A stretch of DNA of 64,000 nucleotides from SZUA-35 sp964351995 (GCA_964351995.1 CAYGQE010000006.1:86511-150510); one strand, 5' to 3'; positions 33,764 through 42,541 are shown, counted from the first letter of the stretch. Numbers and translations: made by a program. The notes: generated from the letters alone by a model not told the origin.

Positions 33764-34102
33764 TCAGCCCAGTCTCTTGAGCATTCTTCCCAGGGGGCCT
33801 GGTTCTGTCACCGATGCCATTTTGTTCGCTTGCGACGGATCGACCCTCGCCACGGCGGCTGCGACTTCTTTGGCCGAGGGATTCACCATGAACTCGTCGC
33901 CTACGCGAACTGTCGGAACGGTCTCGTTGCCGTTGGCGACCGACCGTACGAACGCTGCGGCGTCGGGGTCTTCCCAGATGTTGTGCTTCTCGAGCGGGAT
34001 CTCGATGCCCTTGAGCGACCGATCGAGACTCATGCAGAAGGGGCAGCCGGGTCGCCAGTAGAACTGGATGGCTTCGAGGGTTTGGTGGTTCGTGCTGCTC
34101 AT
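33764..34102 (-). CDS. Glutaredoxin/mycoredoxin-like thiol oxidoreductase
   Basis: 112 residues. The thioredoxin-fold active site CPFC is at 20-23 in FYWRPGCPFCMSL, and the cis-proline loop is ETVPTVRVGDEFMVNPS. The size and TVPTV motif match mycoredoxins, which reduce mycothiol-mixed disulphides in Actinobacteria; those usually have CGYC or CPYC. A 30-residue C-terminal extension (SQANKMASVTEPGPLGRMLK) is longer than in plain glutaredoxins. It overlaps the upstream transporter gene by 4 bases (ATGA), so both are made from one transcript. Confidence 0.87.
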   Translation of the reverse strand: MSSTNHQTLEAIQFYWRPGCPFCMSLDRSLKGIEIPLEKHNIWEDPDAAAFVRSVANGNETVPTVRVGDEFMVNPSAKEVAAAVARVDPSQANKMASVTEPGPLGRMLKRLG

Positions 34103-35283
34103 GAAGGCTCCAACCGGTCATGGTCGTCAGTTGTTCCGGAAACATCGGGTTCATCGATTTCAACGACCCTCCCGACATCAAAGCTCGCGCCTTCGACCTC
34201 GAGTTGATCCTCGACAAGATCGTGGCGCGCGATGTAAGCGGCAAAGAAGCCGCTGGCGGTAGCGACGAAGGGGAGTGCCATGAGCGCACCCGCTGCACCG
34301 AACAAGGTGGTGCCAGCGAGAACGGCTCCGATCGAAACTGCAGGGTGGAGGTCAAGGGTCTGCGCAGTGATCCTCGGCTGCAACAGGTAGTTCTCGATCT
34401 GTTGGTAGGCAACGACGGCCACGATGACCCAGATCGCTTTGGTCGGGTCATCGCCAACGGCAACCAGTGCAGGCAACACGCCAGCAAGGTAGGTGCCCAG
34501 CGTGGGAATGAATTGTGAGATCACACCGACCCACAACGCCAGGGCAACAGCCGATGGCAGGTCGAGTACCGCAAACACGACCCAGTGAAAGACACCCGAA
34601 ATGATCGCCAGCACGAGGCGAGAAGAGATGTAGGCGCCAGTCTTGTCGGTCGCGAGGTCGAGAACGCGAAGCACCTCGACTTGACGGGTCGGCGGCAACA
34701 CCGAGCAGATCAGGCGGCGGAGTCGAGGCCCGTCGGCGGTCAGGTAGTAGGTGAACAGCAAGATCGTCAGCGCTTGGAACAGCACGCCTGCGAGCGTGGT
34801 GCCGATCGAGAGGAGGTAGCGCGAAGCATCGTTGGCGAAGGCGGTGACCTGACCGCTCTCGATCTGGTTGATCAGATCGTTCGGGTCGATCTCGGCGCCG
34901 AAACGCTCGTTGGCCCACGTTGCACCGGAACTGACGTAGCCCGGAAGCTCTTCGACAAGATCCGTCAGCTGCGTGGCAATCAGCTGTCCCATGAGGGCAA
35001 CGAACACACCGAACGCCACGAAGACACCAAGCAAGCTGAGCAGCGTGGCTCGACCTCGTTTCACGCCGCGATTGACGAAGAAGCCGACGGCTGGTTCGAG
35101 TGCAAACGACAAGAACACCGCAACGGCGACCTGGACCAGCAGGCTGCGGAGCTCGCGGGCAACGATCAGGGTCAGCCAGAGGCCGACGAGAATCGACCAC
35201 CAGAAGACGATGGCCCGACGCACCCACGGGGGCATCGCCGTCGACTCATCTTCGGGGGCAGTCGCACTCGCTGACTCGGACAC
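34099..35283 (-). CDS. AI-2E/PerM-family transporter
   Basis: 394 residues from GTG 35283. About eight membrane helices are visible, with the AI-2E family landmarks RGRATLLSLLGVFVAF, a long soluble segment with VEELPGYVSSGATWANERF, and the closing helices VGVISQFIPTLGTYLAGVLPALVAV, QQIENYLLQPRI and GAAGALMALPFVATASGFF (in parts). Family members export autoinducer-2, ions or unknown solutes by a proton-linked route; the substrate here is unknown. It is followed by the glutaredoxin gene with an ATGA overlap. A TACAGT box lies 6 bases before its start. Confidence 0.87.
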   Translation of the reverse strand: MSESASATAPEDESTAMPPWVRRAIVFWWSILVGLWLTLIVARELRSLLVQVAVAVFLSFALEPAVGFFVNRGVKRGRATLLSLLGVFVAFGVFVALMGQLIATQLTDLVEELPGYVSSGATWANERFGAEIDPNDLINQIESGQVTAFANDASRYLLSIGTTLAGVLFQALTILLFTYYLTADGPRLRRLICSVLPPTRQVEVLRVLDLATDKTGAYISSRLVLAIISGVFHWVVFAVLDLPSAVALALWVGVISQFIPTLGTYLAGVLPALVAVGDDPTKAIWVIVAVVAYQQIENYLLQPRITAQTLDLHPAVSIGAVLAGTTLFGAAGALMALPFVATASGFFAAYIARHDLVEDQLEVEGASFDVGRVVEIDEPDVSGTTDDHDRLEPS

Positions 35284-35289
35284 GATGTG

Positions 35290-35295
35290 ACTGTA
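35290..35295 (-). promoter_or_regulatory. -10 box of the AI-2E transporter gene (TACAGT on minus strand)
   Basis: TACAGT with 6 bases to GTG 35283; leaderless pattern. Confidence 0.5.
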
Positions 35296-35304
35296 CTGCT
35301 GGGG

Positions 35305-36498
35305 TCAGAGCGGAGTCGGGACCTTCGTTGGTGGCGGTGGTGGTGCTGCCGACACACCCCACGGATTCGGGGGAGTGAAGAGCGGATCGAGTTGCGAAGG
35401 CGTGAGCGTGCCGATCGGGAGCCCAGTGGCGGGGTCATGAACGACGATCACAACGGCTGCGTCGAGGGTGCCTTCGGGGGACCGATCCATGAAACCCGAG
35501 ATGCTCTCGGTGCTCCACGCTCGGATGACCTGATCGACCGGGATCATCACCGACGCAATCGTGGTCCAGGACCGTTCGGGGCCGGGCATGGTCTGGCCCG
35601 CCTTGGGGCTGACGTAGCCAATGGGGGCGGCACCCCAGTGCACGACTGGGCGACCGATGGCCGGACCTGTTGCCGTCGACCGGAGGAACCCATCGATCGA
35701 GAGATCGCTTGGCACCGACGCTGGTCGAGCCGTCATCACATCACCGAGTGAGGCGCCGGACAGCCGAGAGCGGATCACTGCACCGATGATCTCTCGCCAT
35801 GCGGCATGGGCGATGAACGCCCCCGTGAGCGCAGAGAGAACGAACAGCCACCAGCTGAGAATGTCGGCGAAAACGAAGACTCCAGCGGCAATCAACACAA
35901 ACGTGATGCCGGCGACGAGCCCGGCCCGAGCGCTGGTGAGTCGAGCCTGTTCTGCGTTGTTTGACAATCGCCACAATAGTGCGGTGAGTACGCGTCCTCC
36001 ATCGAGGGGAGCAATGGGAATCAGGTTGCTGACGCCAAGGAACGCATTGGTGATCGCCAACCAGCTCGCGGCAGAGGCCGCCAGGCCCCAGGTCGACCAA
36101 CGGTCGATGCTGAGAGCGGCGACTGCAAAGAAAGCCCCGAGCCCCAACGACACCGCGGGGCCCGCGAAGGCAATGTCGAACTCGGCCCGAGGTGTGGGTG
36201 CTTGCCGCCGAAGTTTGGCGATCCCGCCCAGTACCCACAGCGTGATGCCGTCGACCTCGATGCCATGGCGGTGCGCTGCAGCGGCATGCCCGAGCTCATG
36301 TCCGAGAATCGAGGCGAAGAACAGAAAGGTGATGCTGCCGCTGGTGATGAGCCGGGCCTGGAGGTCTGCCGATGGCCACCAGATCGGTAGTGCGCCGTAC
36401 GTCAGGCTGACGACGAGATACACCGCAACGGCGAGAATGCTCCAGTTGATCCCGATGGGGATGCCAGCAATACGCCCGAGGCGGATGGTGTCACGCAC
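35305..36498 (-). CDS. Site-2 protease family (M50B) membrane metallopeptidase
   Basis: 397 residues from GTG 36498. The zinc motif HELGH is at 67-71 within the second membrane helix, and the third ligand is in NLIPIAPLDGGRVL. This order, six or so membrane helices and the C-terminal soluble half with a CBS-like pair region (LGDVMTARPASVP and SVMIPVDQVIRAW) match the Rip3/SpoIVFB-like M50B group. Such enzymes cut membrane-bound anti-sigma factors or other clients within the bilayer. The CBS-type part may sense nucleotides. A Pro-rich tail ends the protein. Confidence 0.87.
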   Translation of the reverse strand: MRDTIRLGRIAGIPIGINWSILAVAVYLVVSLTYGALPIWWPSADLQARLITSGSITFLFFASILGHELGHAAAAHRHGIEVDGITLWVLGGIAKLRRQAPTPRAEFDIAFAGPAVSLGLGAFFAVAALSIDRWSTWGLAASAASWLAITNAFLGVSNLIPIAPLDGGRVLTALLWRLSNNAEQARLTSARAGLVAGITFVLIAAGVFVFADILSWWLFVLSALTGAFIAHAAWREIIGAVIRSRLSGASLGDVMTARPASVPSDLSIDGFLRSTATGPAIGRPVVHWGAAPIGYVSPKAGQTMPGPERSWTTIASVMIPVDQVIRAWSTESISGFMDRSPEGTLDAAVVIVVHDPATGLPIGTLTPSQLDPLFTPPNPWGVSAAPPPPPTKVPTPL

Positions 36499-36568
36499 CC
36501 GCCCATTGTGCCCGCCGTTCGTCGATCATCGGGGGTCAGGCCCCCTCAACGACATCTGACGTGGCTGG

Positions 36569-36594
36569 GAGTTGAGAGCCCCAGAGAGCAACTC
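36569..36594 (-). repeat. REP-like hairpin, copy C
   Basis: On the minus strand GAGTTGCTC and GGCTCTCAACTC flank the loop. It lies in the 121-base gap between the M50 and SDR genes. A CCGTTCG/CGAAGCGG stem follows on the plus strand. Confidence 0.6.
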
Positions 36595-36619
36595 CGTTCG
36601 TGAGCGAAGCGGACGGCGG

Positions 36620-37417
36620 TCAGCCTCGGAAGGAGACGAGACCGCCACCGTCGAGGACCATGTGCTGGCCGGTCATCCAGCTGCCGGCATCCGAGGCGAG
36701 GAACAGGGCGGCATTCGCGATGTCCCAGGTCTCGCCAAGGCGCTCGAGCGGGTAGTTCTTGGCCACTTGGTCGCCAGCCTCACCCTCCCACAGCATGCGG
36801 GCGAAGTCGGTCTTGATCAGGCCCGGGCAGATGGCATTGACGCGCACCTTTGGACCGAGTTCGGCGCCGAGTTGCTCGGTCATGTGGATCATCGCCGACT
36901 TGGTGAGGTCGTAAACGCCTAACACGGGGCTGGTCATGAGACCGCCGACTGATGAGATGTTGATCACGACGCCGCCGTTCTCCTTCATCCAACCGTTCCA
37001 GGCTGCTTGGGTGAGGAGCAGCGGGCCGGTCAGATTGACAGCGATCGTCTTGTCCCAGCGACCGAGGTCGACATCGATCATGGGGCCGGCGTACGGGTTG
37101 GTCGCAGCGTTGTTGACGAGGATGTCGATCGCTCCGAAGTGCTCGATCGTGCCGTCGACCAAGGCCTGGGCTGCCTCAGGCTGTCCGGTGTTGCCCACGA
37201 GCCACGCACAGCCGGGGTTGCCGGAGTCTTCGTCGATCTCGGCGGCAGCGGCTTCGAGCGCTTCGGCTTTGCGGGCAGCGATCATCACCTTGGCGCCATG
37301 GGCTGCGAAGGTGGTCGCGATCTGCTTACCGATTCCTCGGGAGCCACCGGTGACGAGCGCCACCTTGCCCGTGAGGTCCATCGTGGTCATGCCGGTCTGC
37401 TTTGCTACGTCTTCCAT
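36620..37417 (-). CDS. SDR-family oxidoreductase
   Basis: 265 residues, classical short-chain dehydrogenase. The cofactor loop is TGGSRGIGKQIA (TGxxxGIG). NNAATNPY is the NNAG equivalent, Ser is in NISSVGG, and the catalytic Tyr/Lys pair is in VYDLTKSAMIHMTE. The arginine-bearing stretch after strand 2 (MIAARKAEAL) favours NADP(H). It reduces a carbonyl or oxidises an alcohol in the cytoplasm; the ICPGLIKTDFARMLW substrate region does not identify the substrate. ATG 37417 has TACGTT 8 bases upstream. Confidence 0.92.
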   Translation of the reverse strand: MEDVAKQTGMTTMDLTGKVALVTGGSRGIGKQIATTFAAHGAKVMIAARKAEALEAAAAEIDEDSGNPGCAWLVGNTGQPEAAQALVDGTIEHFGAIDILVNNAATNPYAGPMIDVDLGRWDKTIAVNLTGPLLLTQAAWNGWMKENGGVVINISSVGGLMTSPVLGVYDLTKSAMIHMTEQLGAELGPKVRVNAICPGLIKTDFARMLWEGEAGDQVAKNYPLERLGETWDIANAALFLASDAGSWMTGQHMVLDGGGLVSFRG

Positions 37418-37425
37418 GGCGGCCG

Positions 37426-37431
37426 AACGTA
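37426..37431 (-). promoter_or_regulatory. -10 box of the SDR gene (TACGTT on minus strand)
   Basis: TACGTT with 8 bases to ATG 37417; leaderless pattern. Confidence 0.4.
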
Positions 37432-37483
37432 GTCCTGGGTTGGAGCGCCGTCACGTTGTGGGCTGATCGGAGGACGTTTTCGG

Positions 37484-37489
37484 TAGCGT
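37484..37489 (+). promoter_or_regulatory. -10 box of the alpha/beta-hydrolase-like gene (TAGCGT)
   Basis: TAGCGT with 6 bases to GTG 37496; leaderless pattern. Confidence 0.45.
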
Positions 37490-37495
37490 CGCCGA

Positions 37496-38284
37496 GTGGA
37501 ACAGCGGCGGTTTCTCGACGTGCCGGGAAGGTCGAGCGTTGGTTTCGATGGCGACCGAGACGATGTCGCCGTGTGGTGTCGCGGCCCAATCGAGCGACAC
37601 TCCAGTGCCGTGCTCTTGGTGCACGACCGCCTGAGCAACGCTCGCTCGTGGGATCTCGTGATGGGCCGGCTGCCTGCGGGTGTAGCCGTCGTGGCCGTGG
37701 ACCTTCGCGGTCGAGGTTCGGCGTGGCGGCAATCACCGTCTCTCGGTCTCGGCACCCACGTTGCCGACCTCGTTGATCTTCTCGTCCGCCTCGACTTCGA
37801 CGAGGTGCTTGCCGTTGGGCATGGGTTCGGAGCGACGGTGGTGCAGGCGCTCGCAACGACGTCGCCGGACCGCGTTGCCCTCACGATCGGCGTGCTTGGC
37901 CAGGTCAGTGATGATCCGTTCGAGTCTGTGCTGGGCTTGGCTTTTCCCGATCGGGACGAACACCTCCGCTTCTGGAAGCTCCACCCTCGCTTCGCCTCGG
38001 CCGATGCTCGCGCCATCGACGCATTCGTTGCCCACGGGATTGCGGGTCCGCAAGATCACCATCGATGGCGGGTCGACCTTCGCTCGCTGGTCGCCGACGA
38101 TCACGACGCCGCGACGGGATCGGCGTCGAGCTTTTCTCGGACCATCACCATTGGCAGCGACATGCAGGCGCCGACGTTGGTTGGCACCACGACGCAGCTG
38201 CCCCATCTCGATCCTGCCGTGGGATTGCTGACCACGATCGGAGCAGACGCGATCGCTGCTCAGATCCTTCCGTTCCTGGTCTGA
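37496..38284 (+). CDS. Alpha/beta-hydrolase-fold protein lacking the catalytic serine
   Basis: 262 residues from GTG 37496. The fold is recognisable: AVLLVHDRLSNARSWDLVM (oxyanion region), VVAVDLRGRGSA and VLAVGHGFGATVVQAL, which occupies the nucleophile elbow. The usual GxSxG reads GHGFG, so glycine replaces the serine. No convincing His of the triad is seen near the C-terminus (VGLLTTIGADAIAAQILPF). It may be a non-catalytic binding protein or a decayed hydrolase. The reading frame is intact and has a good promoter, arguing against simple decay. Confidence 0.72.
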   Translation: MEQRRFLDVPGRSSVGFDGDRDDVAVWCRGPIERHSSAVLLVHDRLSNARSWDLVMGRLPAGVAVVAVDLRGRGSAWRQSPSLGLGTHVADLVDLLVRLDFDEVLAVGHGFGATVVQALATTSPDRVALTIGVLGQVSDDPFESVLGLAFPDRDEHLRFWKLHPRFASADARAIDAFVAHGIAGPQDHHRWRVDLRSLVADDHDAATGSASSFSRTITIGSDMQAPTLVGTTTQLPHLDPAVGLLTTIGADAIAAQILPFLV

Positions 38285-38290
38285 AACCAG

Positions 38291-39049
38291 CTACGCAGCG
38301 AGCAAGACCATCACCAGAAGCATGGCAGCGATGAACCCGACGAACAGCCACTCCATACGGCTTCTCGTCAGGCGCTCGTTGCGCAGGTAGGTCTCGAGGA
38401 TCTCGGATCGACCGGCGGCTTCGAGCAACTCTTGTTCCATCTCGCTGAGGCGGTGTTGACGGCCGGCGTTTGCCCGTCGAGCCAGAGCAAGTTGGCTGGT
38501 GAGAGCCTCTTGCTGGCTCTTGAGATCGGAGAATGCTGTCTCGGTGTCGCTGAGTTGCTGCTCCAGCGCCACTCGATCGACATCGGGAGCGGTCGCGTCG
38601 TCGCCGGTCGGAAGGGGGTTCTTCAAACGAGCGCGGATCTTGCGGAGATCACTTGCCGAGTCAGGCTCGACGGGAGCGAGGATCCGTTCGATGGCAAGCA
38701 AGATGCTCTCGAGGTAGGACGTGTCGTCTGGGAGGTTGAAGTGAGCCCAGAGGTTTCGAGCCTCGATCAACTGCTCGACCAGTCGCCGCAGGTCTGCAGT
38801 GAACGTGTTGCTGAAGACTGGGCCCCAAAAGCGGCGAAGTACGAGGAGCTGGAACAGCGGATCTGTCGCACCGTGCTCGGCTGGACGGCCCATGCGGTTG
38901 GCGGCCGCCTCGGTCCAGGAGACCTCGTCTGCGAAGTGTTCGTGCATCTGTTCGTCGATGAACGGACCCATTCCGAGCGCGAAGATCTCGAAGGCCTCGG
39001 CCATCTGGCCGTGCCTGCTCACTCTCAGATCGGGGCGAACGGATGTCAT
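38291..39049 (-). CDS. Swt1-type HEPN domain protein with C-terminal membrane anchor
   Basis: 252 residues from ATG 39049; a GTG at 39100 would add 17. Residues about 17-140 resemble the Swt1-like HEPN domain: AFEIFALGMGPFIDEQM, RRFWGPVFS, and ARNLWAHFNLPDDTSY with the RN-x3-H core (98-103) expected of a HEPN ribonuclease centre. A coiled coil (about 160-230) follows. The last 18 residues form one hydrophobic helix (WLFVGFIAAMLLVMVLLAA), a tail anchor that would leave the HEPN domain in the cytoplasm. RNase activity is inference. No antitoxin gene is adjacent. Confidence 0.65.
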   Translation of the reverse strand: MTSVRPDLRVSRHGQMAEAFEIFALGMGPFIDEQMHEHFADEVSWTEAAANRMGRPAEHGATDPLFQLLVLRRFWGPVFSNTFTADLRRLVEQLIEARNLWAHFNLPDDTSYLESILLAIERILAPVEPDSASDLRKIRARLKNPLPTGDDATAPDVDRVALEQQLSDTETAFSDLKSQQEALTSQLALARRANAGRQHRLSEMEQELLEAAGRSEILETYLRNERLTRSRMEWLFVGFIAAMLLVMVLLAA

Positions 39050-39199
39050 GGGTGGCTCGGTACTGCTTTCCACGTCGGGCGTCGATCTGATTATCGGCAC
39101 GAAATGGCGCTGGCTGAGAAGAATCTTTCAGCGGGAACAGTCTTCTGACTTCCCGCTCGAATCGCTCAAGTTTGGGTCTGAACGGCCGTTCCCACAGTT

Positions 39200-40885
39200 G
39201 TGAAGAAAACCCGACTCGCCCTTCATCCAGGGCAAGTGCTCCTGGCCGGCGTGATCGGCGCGGTCCTTTGGACCGCTGTACTGTCGACCCTGGTCGGCAT
39301 TTCGTTTCGGGAGACCGTCTTGGCATCGAGCGGCGGCTTCATGGGCGCCGCAGCGGGAACATGCGGTGCGCTCATCCAGGCCCACCGAGCTCGGGCCGCA
39401 CGCGACATGTTGGAGCGAGCGGAACACGAAGCCAATCACGATGGTCTGACGAACCTGTTGAACCGCAACGCACTCCTTCGCCAGCTCGACGCCTCGATCG
39501 TCACCGCTCGGAAGAACGACACCGTCGTCGGCGTGCTTTTCCTCGACCTCAACCGGTTCAAGGTCATCAACGACTCGATGGGCCATGAAGCGGGCGATGA
39601 GCTGTTGCGGATCGTCGCTGAACGATTGCTCTCGACCGTTCGAGGCTCGGACATCGTCGCTCGATTCGGCGGTGACGAATTCGTCGTCGTCGTTCGAGGC
39701 CTCCTGAATCAGAAGTCGGTCATTGCTGTTGTCGATCAGATTCTCCACACCTTCGAGAAACAGGTGTCTCTGTTCGGCGGAGCGCTCGTGGTCTCGACTT
39801 CGATCGGTGTCGCCATCACCCGGCCGGGAGAGACGCGCAGTGCCGAGGATCTGCTGCGAGATGCAGACGCTGCGATGTACAAGGCGAAGAAGGGGCGCGG
39901 CGGCTACGCACTGTTCGACGACCAGCAGCGAGCGGAGGCCGTCGACCGACTCGACATCGAACGCGACCTCGTTCGGGCGCTCGTCGAAAAGCAGCTCACG
40001 GTCTTCTTCCAGCCGCTCGTCGACGTGTCGACCAAGCGCCTCTACGCCTTCGAGGCGCTGGTTCGCTGGAACCATCCAAAACGTGGCCTGATTGGTCCCG
40101 GTGCCTTTCTGGGCGTGGCCGAGGAGACGGGCATGATGGCCGAGATCGGCGAGTACGTGCTGCGAGAAGCCACGGCACAAGCTGCGGTCTGGAACCATCT
40201 GAACCCGAATGCCCGATCAGTGAAGATGAGCGTGAACATCGCTGAACAACAGCTGATCGACAAGAACTTCCCGGAGACCGTGCAGAACGTCTTGTTGTGG
40301 TCAGGGCTTCCTGCCGACCAGCTGGTGCTCGAGATCACCGAGGACGTGATCGTTGACCACCTCGACGGTGTCAGCATCCTCAACCGCATTCGGGACCTGG
40401 GGGTGTCGCTGGCGATCGACGACTTCGGTACCGGCCAGTCATCGCTGAGCTACATCAAGCAATTCGACATGGTGTCCACGTTGAAGATCGATCAGGTCTT
40501 CGTCCGTGAAATGAACGATGGCGACTCGAACAGAGCCATCATCGAGGCCATCGTTGCGATGGCGAAGGCGCTTCACCTGCGGGTGGTTGCTGAGGGCGTC
40601 GAGACCATCGAACAGGTCAACCAACTGCGCACTTTGGGTGTCGACGTCATGCAGGGATACCTGTTCAACGCTCCACTCGCAGCGAATGGCATCGATCCAG
40701 CATCGTGGTTTGTGCCTGACGCACCGGTACCAGATGCTGCCGAAGGGCTCACGCCGCTCGAGGTTGCCACGGGGCTCGCCACGGCGGCTGCGGTGCCTTC
40801 GAGCACAGTTCCTTCGAGCACGGTTCCTTCGGCGGACGACTCGATCCCGCTCGGTTTGCGTCAACGCCCCGCTCGTCGAGGCTGA
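39200..40885 (+). CDS. Membrane GGDEF-EAL cyclic-di-GMP protein
   Basis: 561 residues from GTG 39200. Two N-terminal membrane helices (about 13-33 and 38-60) precede a GGDEF domain with an intact active site (RFGGDEF, 157-161) and an inhibitory RxxD site (RGSD, 148-151). The EAL domain has EALVRW (285-290), NIAEQQL, LEITEDV, DDFGTG (407-412), KIDQVFV and VAEGVETIEQ, all the metal residues expected of an active phosphodiesterase. It could therefore both make and break c-di-GMP. The C-terminus has a PSSTVPSSTVPS repeat. Confidence 0.94.
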   Translation: MKKTRLALHPGQVLLAGVIGAVLWTAVLSTLVGISFRETVLASSGGFMGAAAGTCGALIQAHRARAARDMLERAEHEANHDGLTNLLNRNALLRQLDASIVTARKNDTVVGVLFLDLNRFKVINDSMGHEAGDELLRIVAERLLSTVRGSDIVARFGGDEFVVVVRGLLNQKSVIAVVDQILHTFEKQVSLFGGALVVSTSIGVAITRPGETRSAEDLLRDADAAMYKAKKGRGGYALFDDQQRAEAVDRLDIERDLVRALVEKQLTVFFQPLVDVSTKRLYAFEALVRWNHPKRGLIGPGAFLGVAEETGMMAEIGEYVLREATAQAAVWNHLNPNARSVKMSVNIAEQQLIDKNFPETVQNVLLWSGLPADQLVLEITEDVIVDHLDGVSILNRIRDLGVSLAIDDFGTGQSSLSYIKQFDMVSTLKIDQVFVREMNDGDSNRAIIEAIVAMAKALHLRVVAEGVETIEQVNQLRTLGVDVMQGYLFNAPLAANGIDPASWFVPDAPVPDAAEGLTPLEVATGLATAAAVPSSTVPSSTVPSADDSIPLGLRQRPARRG

Positions 40886-40892
40886 CGGTTCG

Positions 40893-41714
40893 TCACGCCG
40901 ATGCTGGCGGGGGAGCGACGAAGTCAATGAGTTCTTCCATTGCGCCGACGAGACCGGGCTCGAGATCGCGGTAGTTGCGGACCCGTCGGAGCATGGTTCC
41001 CCACATGACGCCGGACGGCCCATCGAAGCCCAGCGCCTTGCACACGCCGGACTTCCAGTCGGTTCCTTTGGGGATGACCGGCCAGGCGTTGATGCCAAGT
41101 GTCGCCGGCCGGATGGCTTGCCAAACGTCGACGTAGGGGTGGCCGGTGATCAAGACGTCGGGGTGGTTGACCGTCCTGGCGATGTGGGTTTCCTTCGTGC
41201 CATCAATCAGGTGATCGAGCAAGATCCCGAGCCTCCGCTGTGGATTCGGATCGAACTCTCTGACCACTGCGGCGAGGTCATCGGCTCCGTGGAGCGCCTG
41301 CACCACGATGCCCTCGAGCCGCAGGTCAGCTCCCCACACCTTTTCGACCAGCTCAGCGTCGTGATTGCCCTCGACCAAGATCCGGCTGGGAAGCGCAACG
41401 CGAGCCTTGGCCTCGACAGCGACGCTGCCGGAGGCGGTCATGGTCGACGCTGCTGGAGCATCGGGAGCCTTGGCCTGGACAAGTGTGACGCTCGCACCCT
41501 TCACCGAGAATGCTCCTCGTTCGTTTCGCAGCGTTTGTGACCGGCCCTGTGTGTCGAGGATCGTGACCCAGTCAGGGGTGCATCGCTGCACGGTCCCGAC
41601 GTAGCCGGTCGAGCGATGGCGAACCAGCAGACCCTTGGGGGCGGGGATGGAGGGCCAGGTTGGCTTGCGTCGCCGTGGCTCGTTCATGTCGAGGTCGCTC
41701 AGAATCCCGCTCAC
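40893..41714 (-). CDS. DUF3097 family protein
   Basis: 273 residues from GTG 41714. The family is restricted to Actinobacteria and of unknown function. Recognisable blocks are RILVEGNHDAELVEKVWG, a TOPRIM-like strand with Glu, LGILLDHLIDGTKETHIA, DVLITGHPYVDVWQAI, WPVIPKGTDWKSGVC and LEPGLVGAMEELIDFV. The VEGNHD and LLDHL acidic residues suggest metal binding as in TOPRIM nucleases or primases, but this is inference. It is divergent from nothing and precedes no partner. TAAGGT lies 6 bases before the start. Confidence 0.85.
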   Translation of the reverse strand: MSGILSDLDMNEPRRRKPTWPSIPAPKGLLVRHRSTGYVGTVQRCTPDWVTILDTQGRSQTLRNERGAFSVKGASVTLVQAKAPDAPAASTMTASGSVAVEAKARVALPSRILVEGNHDAELVEKVWGADLRLEGIVVQALHGADDLAAVVREFDPNPQRRLGILLDHLIDGTKETHIARTVNHPDVLITGHPYVDVWQAIRPATLGINAWPVIPKGTDWKSGVCKALGFDGPSGVMWGTMLRRVRNYRDLEPGLVGAMEELIDFVAPPPASA

Positions 41715-41720
41715 TGGGTG

Positions 41721-41726
41721 ACCTTA
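41721..41726 (-). promoter_or_regulatory. -10 box of the DUF3097 gene (TAAGGT on minus strand)
   Basis: TAAGGT with 6 bases to GTG 41714; leaderless pattern. It overlaps the stop of the upstream SGNH gene. Confidence 0.45.
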
Positions 41727-42461
41727 CTCAGCGCTGTCCGCGAGTCGGTGCAGGGTGGGGGCCAGTACCGAACGGATCGACCGCACGAACGCATCGGACA
41801 TGAGTTGATGGCCCAAGTCGTTGGGGTGGAACCGGTCGTCGGCAACGCGGTCGAACACGCCGCCGGGCCCAGGTTCGCGCCACGGGTCGACGAGAACGAG
41901 CGCACGATCCGTGGCTGCCTGCTTGAGTGCTCGATTGGTGAGAACCACGCGTGACGAGCTGCCGGCGATGGTCGACATCACAGCGGGGCGCGGAAGCTGA
42001 TCAGCAAGGTCCTCGACCTGATCGCGCAACTCGGTGACGTTGGTTCGGCCCCACAGGACATCGTTGGTGCCAACGCACGCCGTGGTCAGCGCGGGCTGAT
42101 GACCGGCGGCAACGAGTGAGGCAAGCACGGGGGCGTGCATCTCCAACGAGTCGACGATGCGCGCTCCCGACATCGCGAGATTGATGACACGCCACGTCGG
42201 GTCTGACTCGCGAAGTGCTGCCAGCGTGTGTCCGACCCACCCCATGTCTGGTGCTGACGCCCCGATGCCGAGGCACGTCGAATCACCGATGGACACCCAG
42301 AGCGGGCCATCCGCGGCCACGGCTAGTTGATTCTGTTCAGACCACCAGTTCGTGTACGGCTCGATCTGCCTGCCGACCCGGCGCACACCGCGTGCGACCA
42401 AGCCGATGGCCCGAAGGCCTCGACCGGAGGGTTTGACGATGAGAGGCGGGATCGAATCCAC
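41724..42461 (-). CDS. SGNH/GDSL-family esterase
   Basis: 245 residues from GTG 42461. The catalytic blocks are VSIGDSTCLGIGAS (block I, Ser61), NLAMSGARI (block II Gly), CVGTNDVLWG (block III Asn) and DRFHPNDLGH (block V Asp-His). No signal peptide is evident; an N-terminal GLRAIGLVARGVRRVG stretch is basic and amphipathic. The family hydrolyses ester bonds in lipids, sugars or cell-wall polymers; the substrate is unknown. It is divergent from the Uup-type gene, with 80 bases between starts. Confidence 0.87.
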   Translation of the reverse strand: MDSIPPLIVKPSGRGLRAIGLVARGVRRVGRQIEPYTNWWSEQNQLAVAADGPLWVSIGDSTCLGIGASAPDMGWVGHTLAALRESDPTWRVINLAMSGARIVDSLEMHAPVLASLVAAGHQPALTTACVGTNDVLWGRTNVTELRDQVEDLADQLPRPAVMSTIAGSSSRVVLTNRALKQAATDRALVLVDPWREPGPGGVFDRVADDRFHPNDLGHQLMSDAFVRSIRSVLAPTLHRLADSAE

Positions 42462-42528
42462 CGACAGAGTCTGCCGCGGCCTCTGTGCGGACCGGCTGAG
42501 TTCTCGCCCGAGTGCGTGCCCGGAGACC

Positions 42529-42534
42529 TAGCCT
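42529..42534 (+). promoter_or_regulatory. -10 box of the Uup-type gene (TAGCCT)
   Basis: TAGCCT with 7 bases to GTG 42542; it decides this start over an upstream in-frame codon. Confidence 0.5.
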
Positions 42535-42541
42535 TGCCTCG

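Noticed and set aside
40795..40830. TTCGAGCAC-type repeats near the end of the GGDEF-EAL gene as a regulatory site
   Set aside because: It encodes a PSSTVPSSTVPS tail; simple coding repetition explains it.
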